A stretch of 64,000 nt of DNA from JAXGPL01 sp040766985. Lineage in GTDB: Bacteria > Bacillota > Sulfobacillia > JAUYEG01. The notes beneath the pieces were generated by a model. That model was not told the DNA's origin, searched no databases, and saw only the letters and a list, made by a program, of their open reading frames with translations. Within the stretch, counting starts at the first letter, position 1, and each line of letters opens with the position of its first letter. Shown one piece after another: positions 39,041-47,136 of the stretch. The stretch is from contig JAXGPL010000002.1 of assembly GCA_040766985.1 (NCBI GenBank), positions 1-64,000 on the forward strand, given 5' to 3'. The position numbers and the translations under genes are program-made.

Positions 39041-39074
39041 TTCGACACGTGCTGCGGCCACGCCGGGCTACGAT
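39041..39074 (+). promoter_or_regulatory. Candidate Spo0A-dependent promoter of spoIIGA-sigE
   Basis: TTCGACA (39041-39047) is the exact reverse complement of the Spo0A box TGTCGAA. TACGAT (39069-39074) could be the -10; TTCGAC as -35 would then be 22 bp upstream, the abnormal spacing known for B. subtilis spoIIG, where a 0A box overlaps the -35. The match is short, so chance is possible. Confidence 0.42.
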
Positions 39075-39202
39075 GGAGGAGCCGGCGGGTGGACAGGGGG
39101 TGCAGGGAAGCGTCCCGGGCGCCGCCGGGAAGCCGTCCATTCGCCCTGTCATAGGCCGGCCGGCTGCGGCATACTGTTCTGCCACGGGGATTGCCTTCTT
39201 CG

Positions 39203-40117
39203 ATGACCGTTTACCTCGAGACCGTGATCGGAGTCAACTTTCTGGCGGATTTCGCCTTGCTGTGGCTGACCGGCCGCTGCCTGGGACTTGCGACCAGATA
39301 CGGCCGTCTTGCCGCCGCAGCGCTGGCGGGCGCGGCCTATGCCTTGCTGTCTCTGGTCCGGCCTGCGGGACCCGCATTCACCCTGGTGGGCAAGATGCTC
39401 GCAGCGGCGGGCATGCTCTGGATCGCCTACCGGCTGCGGGGCGTGCGGCAGTGGGGTAGTGCGGTTTCGGTGTTCGTCGTCGCCTCCGCGGCGATGGCCG
39501 GCGTGACCATCGCCCTCAACCTCCCTGGTGGCGCAATGGCCGCCGGCGCGGCGATTGTCCTTCCCTCACGCGCGCCCAGCTCGCTCCCCGTCGCCTTTGC
39601 GGCAGCAGCAGCCGCCGCCTACGGCCTGGCCGCGGGCCTCAAGCGGGTTGTGCGCCTGGGTAGCATCCGTGTCGGCGTGACGGTTTCCGCCGGCGGGCGG
39701 TCGGCCAGTTTCGTCGCACTGGTCGACACCGGCAACGAGCTACGTGACCCGCTGACCGGCCGACCGGCGGTTGTGGTAGAGCTCGGCGCGGTCCGGGAGT
39801 TGCTTCCGCCCGCCTTCCAGGCATTGTGCTGCGCCGGGTTGGGCCCTGAGAGTCTTGCAGGCCCTGATGGCACCCTTTCCGGCGGCGACTGGCAGGCCAG
39901 GTTGAGGTTCGTGCCATATCGCTCCCTTGGCAGGTCGCGCGGGGGTGTTCTGGTCGGTTTCGCGCCCGACCTGGTCCTGGTGAGCCTGCCGGGCCGGGGC
40001 GCGGAGAAGGTCGATGTGATTGTGGCGGTTTCGCCGGAGCAACTTGCAGGGCACGGCGCATTCCAGGCCATCCTGCCTGCGTCGGCCGTCCAGCAGGGCG
40101 GTCAGTCTGCCGCATGA
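39203..40117 (+). CDS. spoIIGA: Sporulation sigma-E factor processing peptidase
   Basis: A 304-residue protein: the N-terminal half has about five membrane helices (VYLETVIGVNFLADFALLWL is the typical start), the C-terminal half is an aspartic protease-like domain with the catalytic motif LVDTGNELRDPLTGRP. SpoIIGA sits in the sporulation septum and cuts the pro-peptide of sigma-E after a signal from SpoIIR. ATG 39203 gives the canonical MTVYLE start. sigE follows 19 nt later. Confidence 0.92.
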   Translation: MTVYLETVIGVNFLADFALLWLTGRCLGLATRYGRLAAAALAGAAYALLSLVRPAGPAFTLVGKMLAAAGMLWIAYRLRGVRQWGSAVSVFVVASAAMAGVTIALNLPGGAMAAGAAIVLPSRAPSSLPVAFAAAAAAAYGLAAGLKRVVRLGSIRVGVTVSAGGRSASFVALVDTGNELRDPLTGRPAVVVELGAVRELLPPAFQALCCAGLGPESLAGPDGTLSGGDWQARLRFVPYRSLGRSRGGVLVGFAPDLVLVSLPGRGAEKVDVIVAVSPEQLAGHGAFQAILPASAVQQGGQSAA

Positions 40118-40136
40118 ATCCAAGGAGGAGACGAGC

Positions 40137-40867
40137 TTGAACACGTGGCAACGATTGCGCCTGCACTGGCGCCTCCTGTTCTACCGGATCGCCGCCCGCC
40201 TGGGCATGTCGGTCGAAGAGGCCATTCTGTATGTCGGTACCGGGGAGGCGTTGCCGCCGCCCCTACCCACGACGAGGAGTCGTATCTCTTGGCTCGGCTG
40301 CAGTCGGGCGACAAGGCCGTCCGGGGGCTGCTGATCGAGCACAACCTGCGCCTGGTGGTGTACATCGCGCGCAAGTTCGAGAACACCGGCATCGCAATCG
40401 AGGACCTCGTCTCGATTGGGACGATCGGCCTGATCAAGGCCGTCAACACCTTCGATCCGCAAAAGCGCATCAAGCTCGCCACCTACGCTTCGAAGTGCAT
40501 CGAGAACGAGATCCTGATGTATTTGCGGCGCAACCAGAAGACCAAGCTCGAGGTTTCCTTTGACGAGCCCCTCAACGTGGACTGGGACGGAAACGAACTG
40601 CTCCTCTCCGACGTCTTCGGCACCGACGGCAATGTGACTTTCCGCGCCCTTGAGGAAGAGGTCGACCGGCTGCTCCTGCATCGCGCGCTGACCCGGCTCA
40701 ACAGCAAGGAGCGGCGCATCGTCGAGTTGCGGTACGGGCTTGCCGACGGGCAGCAGCGTACGCAGAAAGAAGTCGCGGATTCGATGGGCATTTCCCAGTC
40801 CTACATCTCACGCCTCGAAAAACGCATTTTCCAGCGCCTCAAGCAGGAGATTAGGCGCTATCAGTAG
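40137..40867 (+). CDS. sigE: RNA polymerase sporulation sigma factor SigE precursor (one frameshift)
   Basis: TTG 40137 after AAGGAGGAGACGAGC begins the pro-sequence (WRLLFYRIAARLGMSVEEAI, then LYVGTGEALPPPL). The frame is lost near 40262; the sigma core then runs THDEESYLLARLQSGDKAVR, RLVVYIARKFENTGIAIEDL, IGLIKAVNTFDPQKRIKLA to the C-terminal helix-turn-helix EVADSMGISQSYISRLEKRI. A single lost base explains it; the joined product is about 243 aa. Sigma-E directs early mother-cell transcription after cleavage by SpoIIGA. Confidence 0.9.
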
Positions 40868-40952
40868 TCCGATGCGCCGAAGCGCGCATCACGCACGTCC
40901 CCCGCGCCGGCCGCGCCGCCTGCCCCCGTGGCCTGCGACAAGCCCTCTAGCA

Positions 40953-40982
40953 GCATAAGCTCCTCCGGCTGGACCAATAATA
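40953..40982 (+). promoter_or_regulatory. Candidate forespore (sigma-F/sigma-G) promoter of sigG
   Basis: GCATA (40953-40957) matches the forespore -35; 18 nt later AATAATA (40976-40982) matches the sigma-G -10 CATNNTA at six of seven bases. Read as sigma-F (15-nt spacer), the -10 fits except for its leading GG. It lies 53 nt before the sigG ATG. Known: sigG is transcribed by sigma-F and sigma-G. Confidence 0.5.
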
Positions 40983-41034
40983 GCGTTTGATACCCAACAC
41001 AATCGCTCTACACCGGAGGGAGCCTCGCGCCTTG

Positions 41035-41802
41035 ATGAATAAGGTCGAAATATGCGGCGTCAACACATCCAAATTGCCCGTCCTGACGAACGCCAAAATG
41101 CGCGAGCTGTTCACCTCCATGAAAACCGGCGACCGCAAGGCGCGCAACCAACTGATCAATGGAAACCTTCGCCTTGTCCTCAGCGTGATCCAGCGCTTCA
41201 ACAACCGCGGCGAGTTTGTTGACGACCTGTTTCAGGTCGGCTGCATCGGGCTGATCAAAGCGATCGACAACTTCGACCTCGCGCACAACGTCAAGTTCTC
41301 CACCTACGCCGTGCCGATGATCGTCGGCGAGATCCGGCGTTACCTGCGCGACAACAACCCGATCCGGGTCAGCCGCTCGCTGCGCGACGTGGCGTACAAG
41401 GCGCTTCAGGTCCGCGATACCCTGGTCAACAAGCATTCGCGCGAGCCAAGCGTCTCGGAGATCGCGACGGCCCTCAAGCTGCCGGTACCCGATGTTGTAT
41501 ATGCGCTTGACGCGATCCAGGAGCCGATTTCCCTCTTCGACCCGATCTACCACGAGGGTGGCGACCCCATCTTCGTGATGGACCAGGTCAAGGACGAGAA
41601 GGCCGAGGACGCCAACTGGCTTGAGGGTATCGCCATCCGCGAAGCCATGGCCAAGCTCTCGGCGCGCGAACAGGCAATCGTCCGGATGCGCTTCTTCCGC
41701 GGCAAGACCCAGATGGAAGTCGCCGACGAGATCGGCATAAGTCAGGCCCAAGTGTCAAGGCTTGAAAAGGCGGCCCTCAACCATATGCGAAAACACATGT
41801 AG
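41035..41802 (+). CDS. sigG: RNA polymerase sporulation sigma factor SigG
   Basis: A 255-residue sigma-70 family factor, intact. The N-terminus VEICGVNTSKLPVLTNAKMR is characteristic of SigG, followed by region 2 (FVDDLFQVGCIGLIKAIDNF), region 3 and region 4 helix-turn-helix (EVADEIGISQAQVSRLEKAA). Sigma-G runs late forespore transcription. ATG 41035 is chosen; TTG 41032 is adjacent. It follows sigE as in B. subtilis. Confidence 0.95.
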   Translation: MNKVEICGVNTSKLPVLTNAKMRELFTSMKTGDRKARNQLINGNLRLVLSVIQRFNNRGEFVDDLFQVGCIGLIKAIDNFDLAHNVKFSTYAVPMIVGEIRRYLRDNNPIRVSRSLRDVAYKALQVRDTLVNKHSREPSVSEIATALKLPVPDVVYALDAIQEPISLFDPIYHEGGDPIFVMDQVKDEKAEDANWLEGIAIREAMAKLSAREQAIVRMRFFRGKTQMEVADEIGISQAQVSRLEKAALNHMRKHM

Positions 41803-41822
41803 GGCCGCTCGGAGGGAGTTCG

Positions 41823-42542
41823 TTGCGCAGAAACCGTCCCTTCCTCGCCGTCGCCCTGACGCTTGCCGTCGTGGCAGCAACTGCCGCGGCCGCTGCTGGG
41901 CAGACTCTGGCCGAGGTTAGCTTGACGGGTCCCACCCCGCCCGGCGCGGCAGGATTCATTCACCACACCGACGACGTCCTCGTTCTGCCCGACTACGTCC
42001 GGCTGCAGGTCGTCGCCAACTCGGACTCGGAATACGACCAGGACGTCAAGGAGCGCGTCCGCGACGCGGTACGGAGCACCCTTGCGGGCAGCGTCAACAT
42101 ACCCCAGACCCAGGCTGAAGCCCTGGCCATGCTCGCCGGCGAGCTTAGGACCGTTCGCGCCGCAGTGGACCTGCTTCTCCGCAGCCTTGACTGCCCTTAC
42201 ACCGCTGAGGTCAGCCTCGGCCGGATGGACTTCCCGGCCAAGAGCTACGGCGGCACGGTTGTCCCGCCGGGCAATTACGCCGCGCTGCGAGTCACCCTCG
42301 GCAGGGGAGGCGGCCGCAACTGGTGGTGCGTGGTCTTCCCGCCGCTGTGCTTTGTCGATACGGGCGGGGGCGGGCTTGCCACGGCCCCCGGCTCCGATGC
42401 CGCCCCGGCGCCCGTCGGGGACGGGGAGGGCGGGTTCCAGGTCGAAATCCGCAGCTGGCTAATGGAGCAGCTACGCAAGCCTGAGTGGCGCTCGGCGTGG
42501 AGTGGGATCCTGACCTACCTGCGGCACGTCTCCGCGCAGTAG
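41823..42542 (+). CDS. spoIIR: Stage II sporulation protein R
   Basis: A 239-residue secreted protein: N-terminal signal-like helix (LAVALTLAVVAATAAAAAG), then the SpoIIR motifs VRLQVVANSDSEYDQDVKER (VANSD) and GRNWWCVVFPPLCFVD. Known: SpoIIR is made in the forespore under sigma-F, is secreted into the intermembrane space and triggers SpoIIGA to process pro-sigma-E. It starts at TTG 41823, 20 nt after sigG, so it shares the sigG transcript; that fits sigma-F control of both. Confidence 0.92.
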   Translation: MRRNRPFLAVALTLAVVAATAAAAAGQTLAEVSLTGPTPPGAAGFIHHTDDVLVLPDYVRLQVVANSDSEYDQDVKERVRDAVRSTLAGSVNIPQTQAEALAMLAGELRTVRAAVDLLLRSLDCPYTAEVSLGRMDFPAKSYGGTVVPPGNYAALRVTLGRGGGRNWWCVVFPPLCFVDTGGGGLATAPGSDAAPAPVGDGEGGFQVEIRSWLMEQLRKPEWRSAWSGILTYLRHVSAQ

Positions 42543-42615
42543 CCCGGCGCTCGCGGAACCTACCCCGGACGCCCCGTCATATCATTAAGGGATGGTACCG
42601 ACGGGGGGAAACATA

Positions 42616-42879
42616 TTGGTGCGCACTTCCGAACTTCGGACGCGCGAGGTCGTCAACGTTGCCGACGGCAAGCGCCTCGGGGTGATCTGCGATGTGGAGA
42701 TCGACCTCTCCTCGGGGCGTGTCGTAGCCCTGGTTGTGCCCGGCGAGGGCAAGTTCTTCGGCATCTTCGGCCGCGATGAGGATTACGTCATTCCATGGGA
42801 CCGGATCCGCAAGATCGGAACGGATGTTATCCTGGTCGAGGTCGCACCGTTTACCGACCTGGCAGCCCCGCACGAGTAG
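42616..42879 (+). CDS. YlmC/YmxH family PRC-barrel sporulation protein
   Basis: About 87 residues with a PRC-barrel fold: VRTSELRTREVVNVADGKRL, GVICDVEIDLSSGRVVALVV, then PWDRIRKIGTDVILVEV. Known: YlmC/YmxH proteins occur in spore formers next to sigma factor genes, role unclear. TTG 42616 follows GGGGGGAAACA; GTG 42619 is also possible. Confidence 0.85.
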   Translation: MVRTSELRTREVVNVADGKRLGVICDVEIDLSSGRVVALVVPGEGKFFGIFGRDEDYVIPWDRIRKIGTDVILVEVAPFTDLAAPHE

Positions 42880-42942
42880 CTCCAGATTATGGGTGGCAAG
42901 GGGTGACCCGTCCCCTTCACCCCTCCGCGCCCTTATTCCTGC

Positions 42943-42971
42943 TTGGATACACCACATCTAGGGGATATAAT
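42943..42971 (+). promoter_or_regulatory. Strong sigma-A promoter of nrdR-nrdJ
   Basis: TTGGAT (42943-42948), 17-nt spacer, perfect TATAAT (42966-42971). The expected transcript start is near 42978, 26 nt before the nrdR start. This is the best sigma-A promoter in the window. Confidence 0.75.
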
Positions 42972-42995
42972 CTTGTCTGAACCCACATATGGGGG
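42949..42995 (+). promoter_or_regulatory. Pair of related 16-bp boxes, candidate NrdR operator
   Basis: ACACCACATCTAGGGG (42949-42964) and AACCCACATATGGGGG (42980-42995) agree at 12 of 16 positions and lie 31 bp apart centre to centre, on one DNA face around the -10. NrdR binds tandem 16-bp boxes of the type ACACWATATATWGTGT with about this spacing; the first box matches that consensus at about 11 positions. Confidence 0.5.
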
Positions 42996-43003
42996 GAAGT
43001 GCC

Positions 43004-43516
43004 TTGCGTTGCCCTTACTGCGGACAAGCCGACACGCGGGTTTTGGAATCACGGCCTGCGGAGGACGACGATGTCGTGCGCCGGCGGCGTGAGTGCGCTT
43101 CCTGTCTGCGCCGGTTCACGACCTACGAGCGGGTTGAGGAGCAGCCGCTGGTTGTCGTCAAGAAGGACGGCCGGCGGGAGGCTTTCGACCGCAACAAGAT
43201 CCTCCGCGGCCTGATCAAGTCCTGTGAGAAGCGCCCTGTCAGCACCGAGGCGATCGAGGCCCTCGTGCTCGACGTCGAACGGGCGTTTCGCGAACAAGGC
43301 GAGCGCGAGGTGCCGTCGGCAGCCATCGGTGAGATGGTCATGGACCGCTTGCGCGATCTGGACGAAGTGGCCTACGTCCGCTTCGCTTCGGTCTACAGGC
43401 AGTTCGCCGACGTCCTGCATTTCCAGCACGAGCTTGAGCGCCTGCTCGGCGAACGAGGCCGGGGCGACGGCTCGTCATCCAAACCGGGAGGGACTCCGCG
43501 TGGAGATATCCGATAA
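43004..43516 (+). CDS. nrdR: Transcriptional repressor NrdR
   Basis: About 170 residues: an N-terminal zinc ribbon (CPYCG ... CASC) with RRRRECASCLRRFTTYERVE, and an ATP-cone domain (VVVKKDGRREAFDRNKILRG; LDEVAYVRFASVYRQF). NrdR senses dATP/ATP and represses ribonucleotide reductase genes. TTG 43004 with GGGGGGAAG five bases upstream is preferred over the leaderless-like ATG 42989. It overlaps nrdJ by 17 nt, so repressor and target share one operon, and it likely represses itself through the boxes upstream. Confidence 0.92.
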   Translation: MRCPYCGQADTRVLESRPAEDDDVVRRRRECASCLRRFTTYERVEEQPLVVVKKDGRREAFDRNKILRGLIKSCEKRPVSTEAIEALVLDVERAFREQGEREVPSAAIGEMVMDRLRDLDEVAYVRFASVYRQFADVLHFQHELERLLGERGRGDGSSSKPGGTPRGDIR

Positions 43517-45919
43517 CGCACGGACAGTTCTTGAGCGACGCTATCTGCGCCGCGACGGCGACCGGGTGGCCGAAACCCCGGAAGAGATGCTCCGGCGGGT
43601 CGCAGACAACATCGCGCAGGTCGAGAGCGACAGCTATGGGGCATCCCCGGAAGAGGTCCGGGCCTGGTCGGATAGGTACTACGCGATGATGGAAAGGCTC
43701 GAATTCCTGCCCAACTCGCCGACGCTGATGAACGCCGGCCGCGAGCTGCAGCAACTGGCGGCCTGTTTCGTACTTCCGATCGAGGATTCCATGGAAAGCA
43801 TCTTCGACAGCTTAAAGCAGGCCGCCCTGATCCACAAGAGCGGTGGCGGCACCGGCTTTTCGTTCTCGCGCCTGCGTCCCAAGAACGACCAGGTCCGTTC
43901 GACCGGAGGTGTGGCCAGCGGGCCGGTTTCGTTCCTCAAGGTCTTTAACGCGGCGACCGAGGCCGTAAAGCAGGGCGGGACCCGGCGGGGGGCCAACATG
44001 GGTATCCTCCGGGTTGACCACCCCGACATCCTTGAGTTCATCTCCTGCAAATCGGATACCGCGGAGATCACCAACTTCAACATCAGCGTGGGCTTGACCG
44101 AGGCGTTCATGGACGCGGTCGCAGCGGACTAGCACTACCCGCTCCGCAATCCGCGTGACGGGAAGATCAGCGGCCAATTGCGGGCGAGGGAAGTGCTTGA
44201 CCTGATCGTTGAGCACGCCTGGCGCAACGGCGAGCCGGGTGTCATCTTCCTCGACCGGCTCAACTGCGATAATCCGACTCCCTCGCTGGGGCGCATCGAG
44301 AGCACCAACCCGTGTGGTGAGCAGCCCCTGCTGCCTTACGAAGCATGCAACCTCGGCTCGATCAACCTGTCGCGGATGGTAGCGCGGACCGGGGGCGCCG
44401 CAGCAATCGATTGGGAAAGGCTGCGCCGCCTCGTCCAACTGGGGGTCCGGTTTCTTGACGACGTCATCGACGCCTGCGTCTACCCGCTCGATCTGATCAC
44501 GGCGATGGTCAAGGCCAACCGCAAGATCGGGCTTGGGTGATGGGTTTCGCAGACCTGCTCATCCAGCTTGGTATTCCGTATAACAGCCAGGACGCAGTTG
44601 AGACCGCACGATCGGTGATGAAGTTCATGCAGGCCGAAGCACGCAAGGCGTCGGCGCGGCTTGCTTCGGAGCGCGGGGCGTTTCCGAATTTCGGCGTCAG
44701 CATCTTCGCGGGCGGGGCGCCTCTTCGCAACGCTACCGTGACGACGATTGCGCCGACGGGAACGATCAGCCTGATTGCCGGAGCATCCTCAGGGATCGAA
44801 CCGTTGTTCGGGCTGTCTTTTGTCCGCAATGTACTGGACGGCGCACGGCTCTTGGAGGTCCACCCGCTGTTTGCCGAGGTGGCACAGGCAGAGGGCTTCG
44901 GGTCTTCCGAACTGATGGAGGCGGTGGCCCGGGGTGGCTCGCTGGCCGGTCTGGAGGGCATCCCGGACGGCGTTCGCAGGGTCTTCGTCACCGCCCACGA
45001 TATCTCGCCGGAGTGGCACGTCCGCATCCAGGCCGCCTTCCAGGAGTACACCGACAACGCGGTCTCCAAGACGGTCAACTTCCCCCACACCGCGACCAAG
45101 GAAGACGTCGCCAAGGTGTACTCGCTCGCCTACGAACTCGGCTGTAAGGGTGTGACCATCTACCGCGATGGGAGCCGCGGAGATCAGGTCCTGCAACTGC
45201 AACGTGAGGGCGACGAGGCGGACGGCGGGGCTTCGTTCGCAGCAGGGGGCGCAACGGGAGGCGAAGGCGGGCAGGGGCGCTCTGCCGGGAGCGCCATGCC
45301 GCAGGCTGCGAAGACCCATGCCGGAGCCCAGGCGGCGGCCGAGGTGGCCGCCGGCCGCAGGGAGATGGCGGCGGCACGGGCAGCGGCGCGGCATCCGGCC
45401 TCCGGGCATGAGCCGGTCGGGCATTCCGCGGCGCCTCAGGAAGCCGGGATATGGCCCCGGCCCCGGCCTGAGGAGGGCGAGACCAGGGGCATCACCAAGA
45501 AGTTCCGGATCGGGGGCTGCGGCAAGCTATTCGTCACAGTCAACGCGGATGACCAGGGAATATGCGAGGTGTTCACGAACACGGGCGAGGAAGGGTGCCC
45601 ATCGCTGTCCGCCGCGCTAAGCCGGGTGATCAGTATCGCCCTGCGGTCCGGGGTTGCCACGGACGCCATCATCGATCAGCTCAAGGGGATCCGGTGCATC
45701 GGCTGCATAATCGACCCGGACACGCGTGTCCTATCCTGTCCCGACGCGATCGGCAAGGCGATCGAGAAGTTTCAGAACGGGCACAACCGGTTCGACCTCA
45801 ACGTCCTCGCCGGGCCGCGGACGGTGATGACCTGCCCCGAGCCGGGGTGCGGTGGGCTGATGGTCCCGGACAGCGGCTGCTATACCTGCACCCTTTGCGG
45901 TTTCAGCAAGTGCGGGTAG
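43500..45919 (+). CDS. nrdJ: Adenosylcobalamin-dependent (class II) ribonucleotide reductase, broken by a TAG and a frameshift
   Basis: GTG 43500 begins EISDNARTVLERRYLRRDGD; FLPNSPTLMNAGRELQQLAA and HKSGGGTGFSFSRLRPKND follow. A TAG at 44130-44132 interrupts the frame (VAAD-stop-HYPLRNP), which then continues with NPCGEQPLLPYEACNLGSIN (active-site Cys and Glu) to RKIGLG, where one G is lost near 44534 (GGGGTG to GGGTG). MGFADLLIQLGIPYNS resumes and runs to a C-terminal CPEPGCGG...CYTCTLCG ribbon. About 806 aa in all. A low-complexity Ala/Gly insert lies at about 45215-45480. Makes dNTPs without oxygen. Confidence 0.9.
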
Positions 45920-45970
45920 TCCGCCAATGACCGGTCCCGCGGCGAAAAGCGCACAGAGTGAGGTGGCACC

Positions 45971-47136
45971 ATGACTTTACCGTTGGAAGACCGCATCGAC
46001 GCAATCCGTGAGCAGTTCCCCGCGGTGTCGCGGACGGGGTATTACAACACCGGGACGATCGGACCGCTGCCAAAGAATGTCCTCCTGCGGCATCAGGAGC
46101 GGGAGCGCGAGTTCCACTTCGGCGGTCCGCTCGATCGCTCCATAAACGAAGCCCTCGCCGCGGAGTTCAAGGCGGTCCGGGGCAAGCTCGCGAGGACCGT
46201 GCACGCCGCTCCGGAATGCATCGCCTTCGTCGAGAACACGACCGCCGGGATCAATTCCGCGCTGCTTAGCCGGTCGTGGGAACCGGGTGAGGAGGTCATC
46301 ACGACCGACGCGGAGCACCCCGCCGTACGCATGCCGCTGGCCTATCTCGCCCACCGGTACGGAGTCGTGGTGCGGCAGGTGCCCTCGGCCGACCCGGCGG
46401 CGATGCCGGCGGCCGTCGAGGAGATGGCCCGGGGACGCGCGCGCGCGGTTGTCATGAGCCACGTCAGTTTCTCGTCCGGCGGAGCGTTTCCCGTCGCAGC
46501 CATCTGCCGCGTGGCGCGCGAACAGGGCCTGCTGTCGGTAATCGACGGCGCGCAGTCGGTCGGGGCCATCGAGGTCGACGTGCCGGCGATTGATCCGGAC
46601 TACTACGCCTTCCCGGGCTACAAGTGGGTTCTCGGGCCTCAGGGTACCGCAGCTCTATACGCGTCACCCCGCACGGCCCAGACGATGCCCTACCGGATCG
46701 CGTCGAGGGCGGTTGCCGAGCGGTTGGCGGACGGGGGATTCAGGCTTCACCCTGACGCCAGGCGGTTTGAGGGCACGGGGACGACTGCGCTTCACGACTT
46801 CGTGACCCTTGGCGATTCACTGGACTATCTTGCGGGCCTCGGGCACGACAACGTCCTCAGGCGGATCGGCGGCCTTCGCGGACGGTTTGTCGCCGGCCTG
46901 ATCCAATCCAGTTGGGCCGAACTGATAACGCCGGCCGAAGCGGCTTACGCCGCCGGCCTCATCTCGTTCCGCGTCAGGGGCCGCGAGGCGGGAGCCGTGC
47001 GTGACGAACTGGGCCGGAGGGGTATGACGGTGCGCACCGTGCCGGGGGACGCCATTCGTGCGTCCTTCCACATCTACAACACCCCGGCGAAGTGGACGCG
47101 CTGCTGGCCGAGCTTCATCGTATCGCGGCGGTCTGA
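45971..47136 (+). CDS. Class V aminotransferase (cysteine desulfurase/isopenicillin N epimerase-like), C-terminal frameshift
   Basis: PLP enzyme of fold-type I: GYYNTGTIGPLPKNVL at the N-terminus, FVENTTAGINSALLS, HVSFSSGGAFPVAAIC, the aspartate in VIDGAQSVGAIEVD and the lysine motif FPGYKWVLGPQGTAALY. The first frame leaves the family after SFHIYNTP; EVDALLAELHRIAAV then ends at TGA 47134-47136 in the next frame, so one base was lost near 47085 and the long tail to 47452 is false. Joined length about 389 aa. Substrate unknown; a cysteine desulfurase- or epimerase-like activity is possible. The stop overlaps the next ATG. Confidence 0.8.

Larger units (their letters stand above)
38856..39202 (+). 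other. 347-nt ftsZ-spoIIGA intergenic region
   Basis: No gene is visible. It holds a strong hairpin at 38913-38947, a candidate Spo0A box and promoter at 39041-39074, and otherwise GC-rich sequence. The change from the division to the sporulation transcript is expected here. Confidence 0.6.

Noticed and set aside
30599..44132. TAG recoding (for example pyrrolysine) in ftsW and nrdJ
   Set aside because: TAG terminates many intact genes here and both sites have simple substitution explanations.
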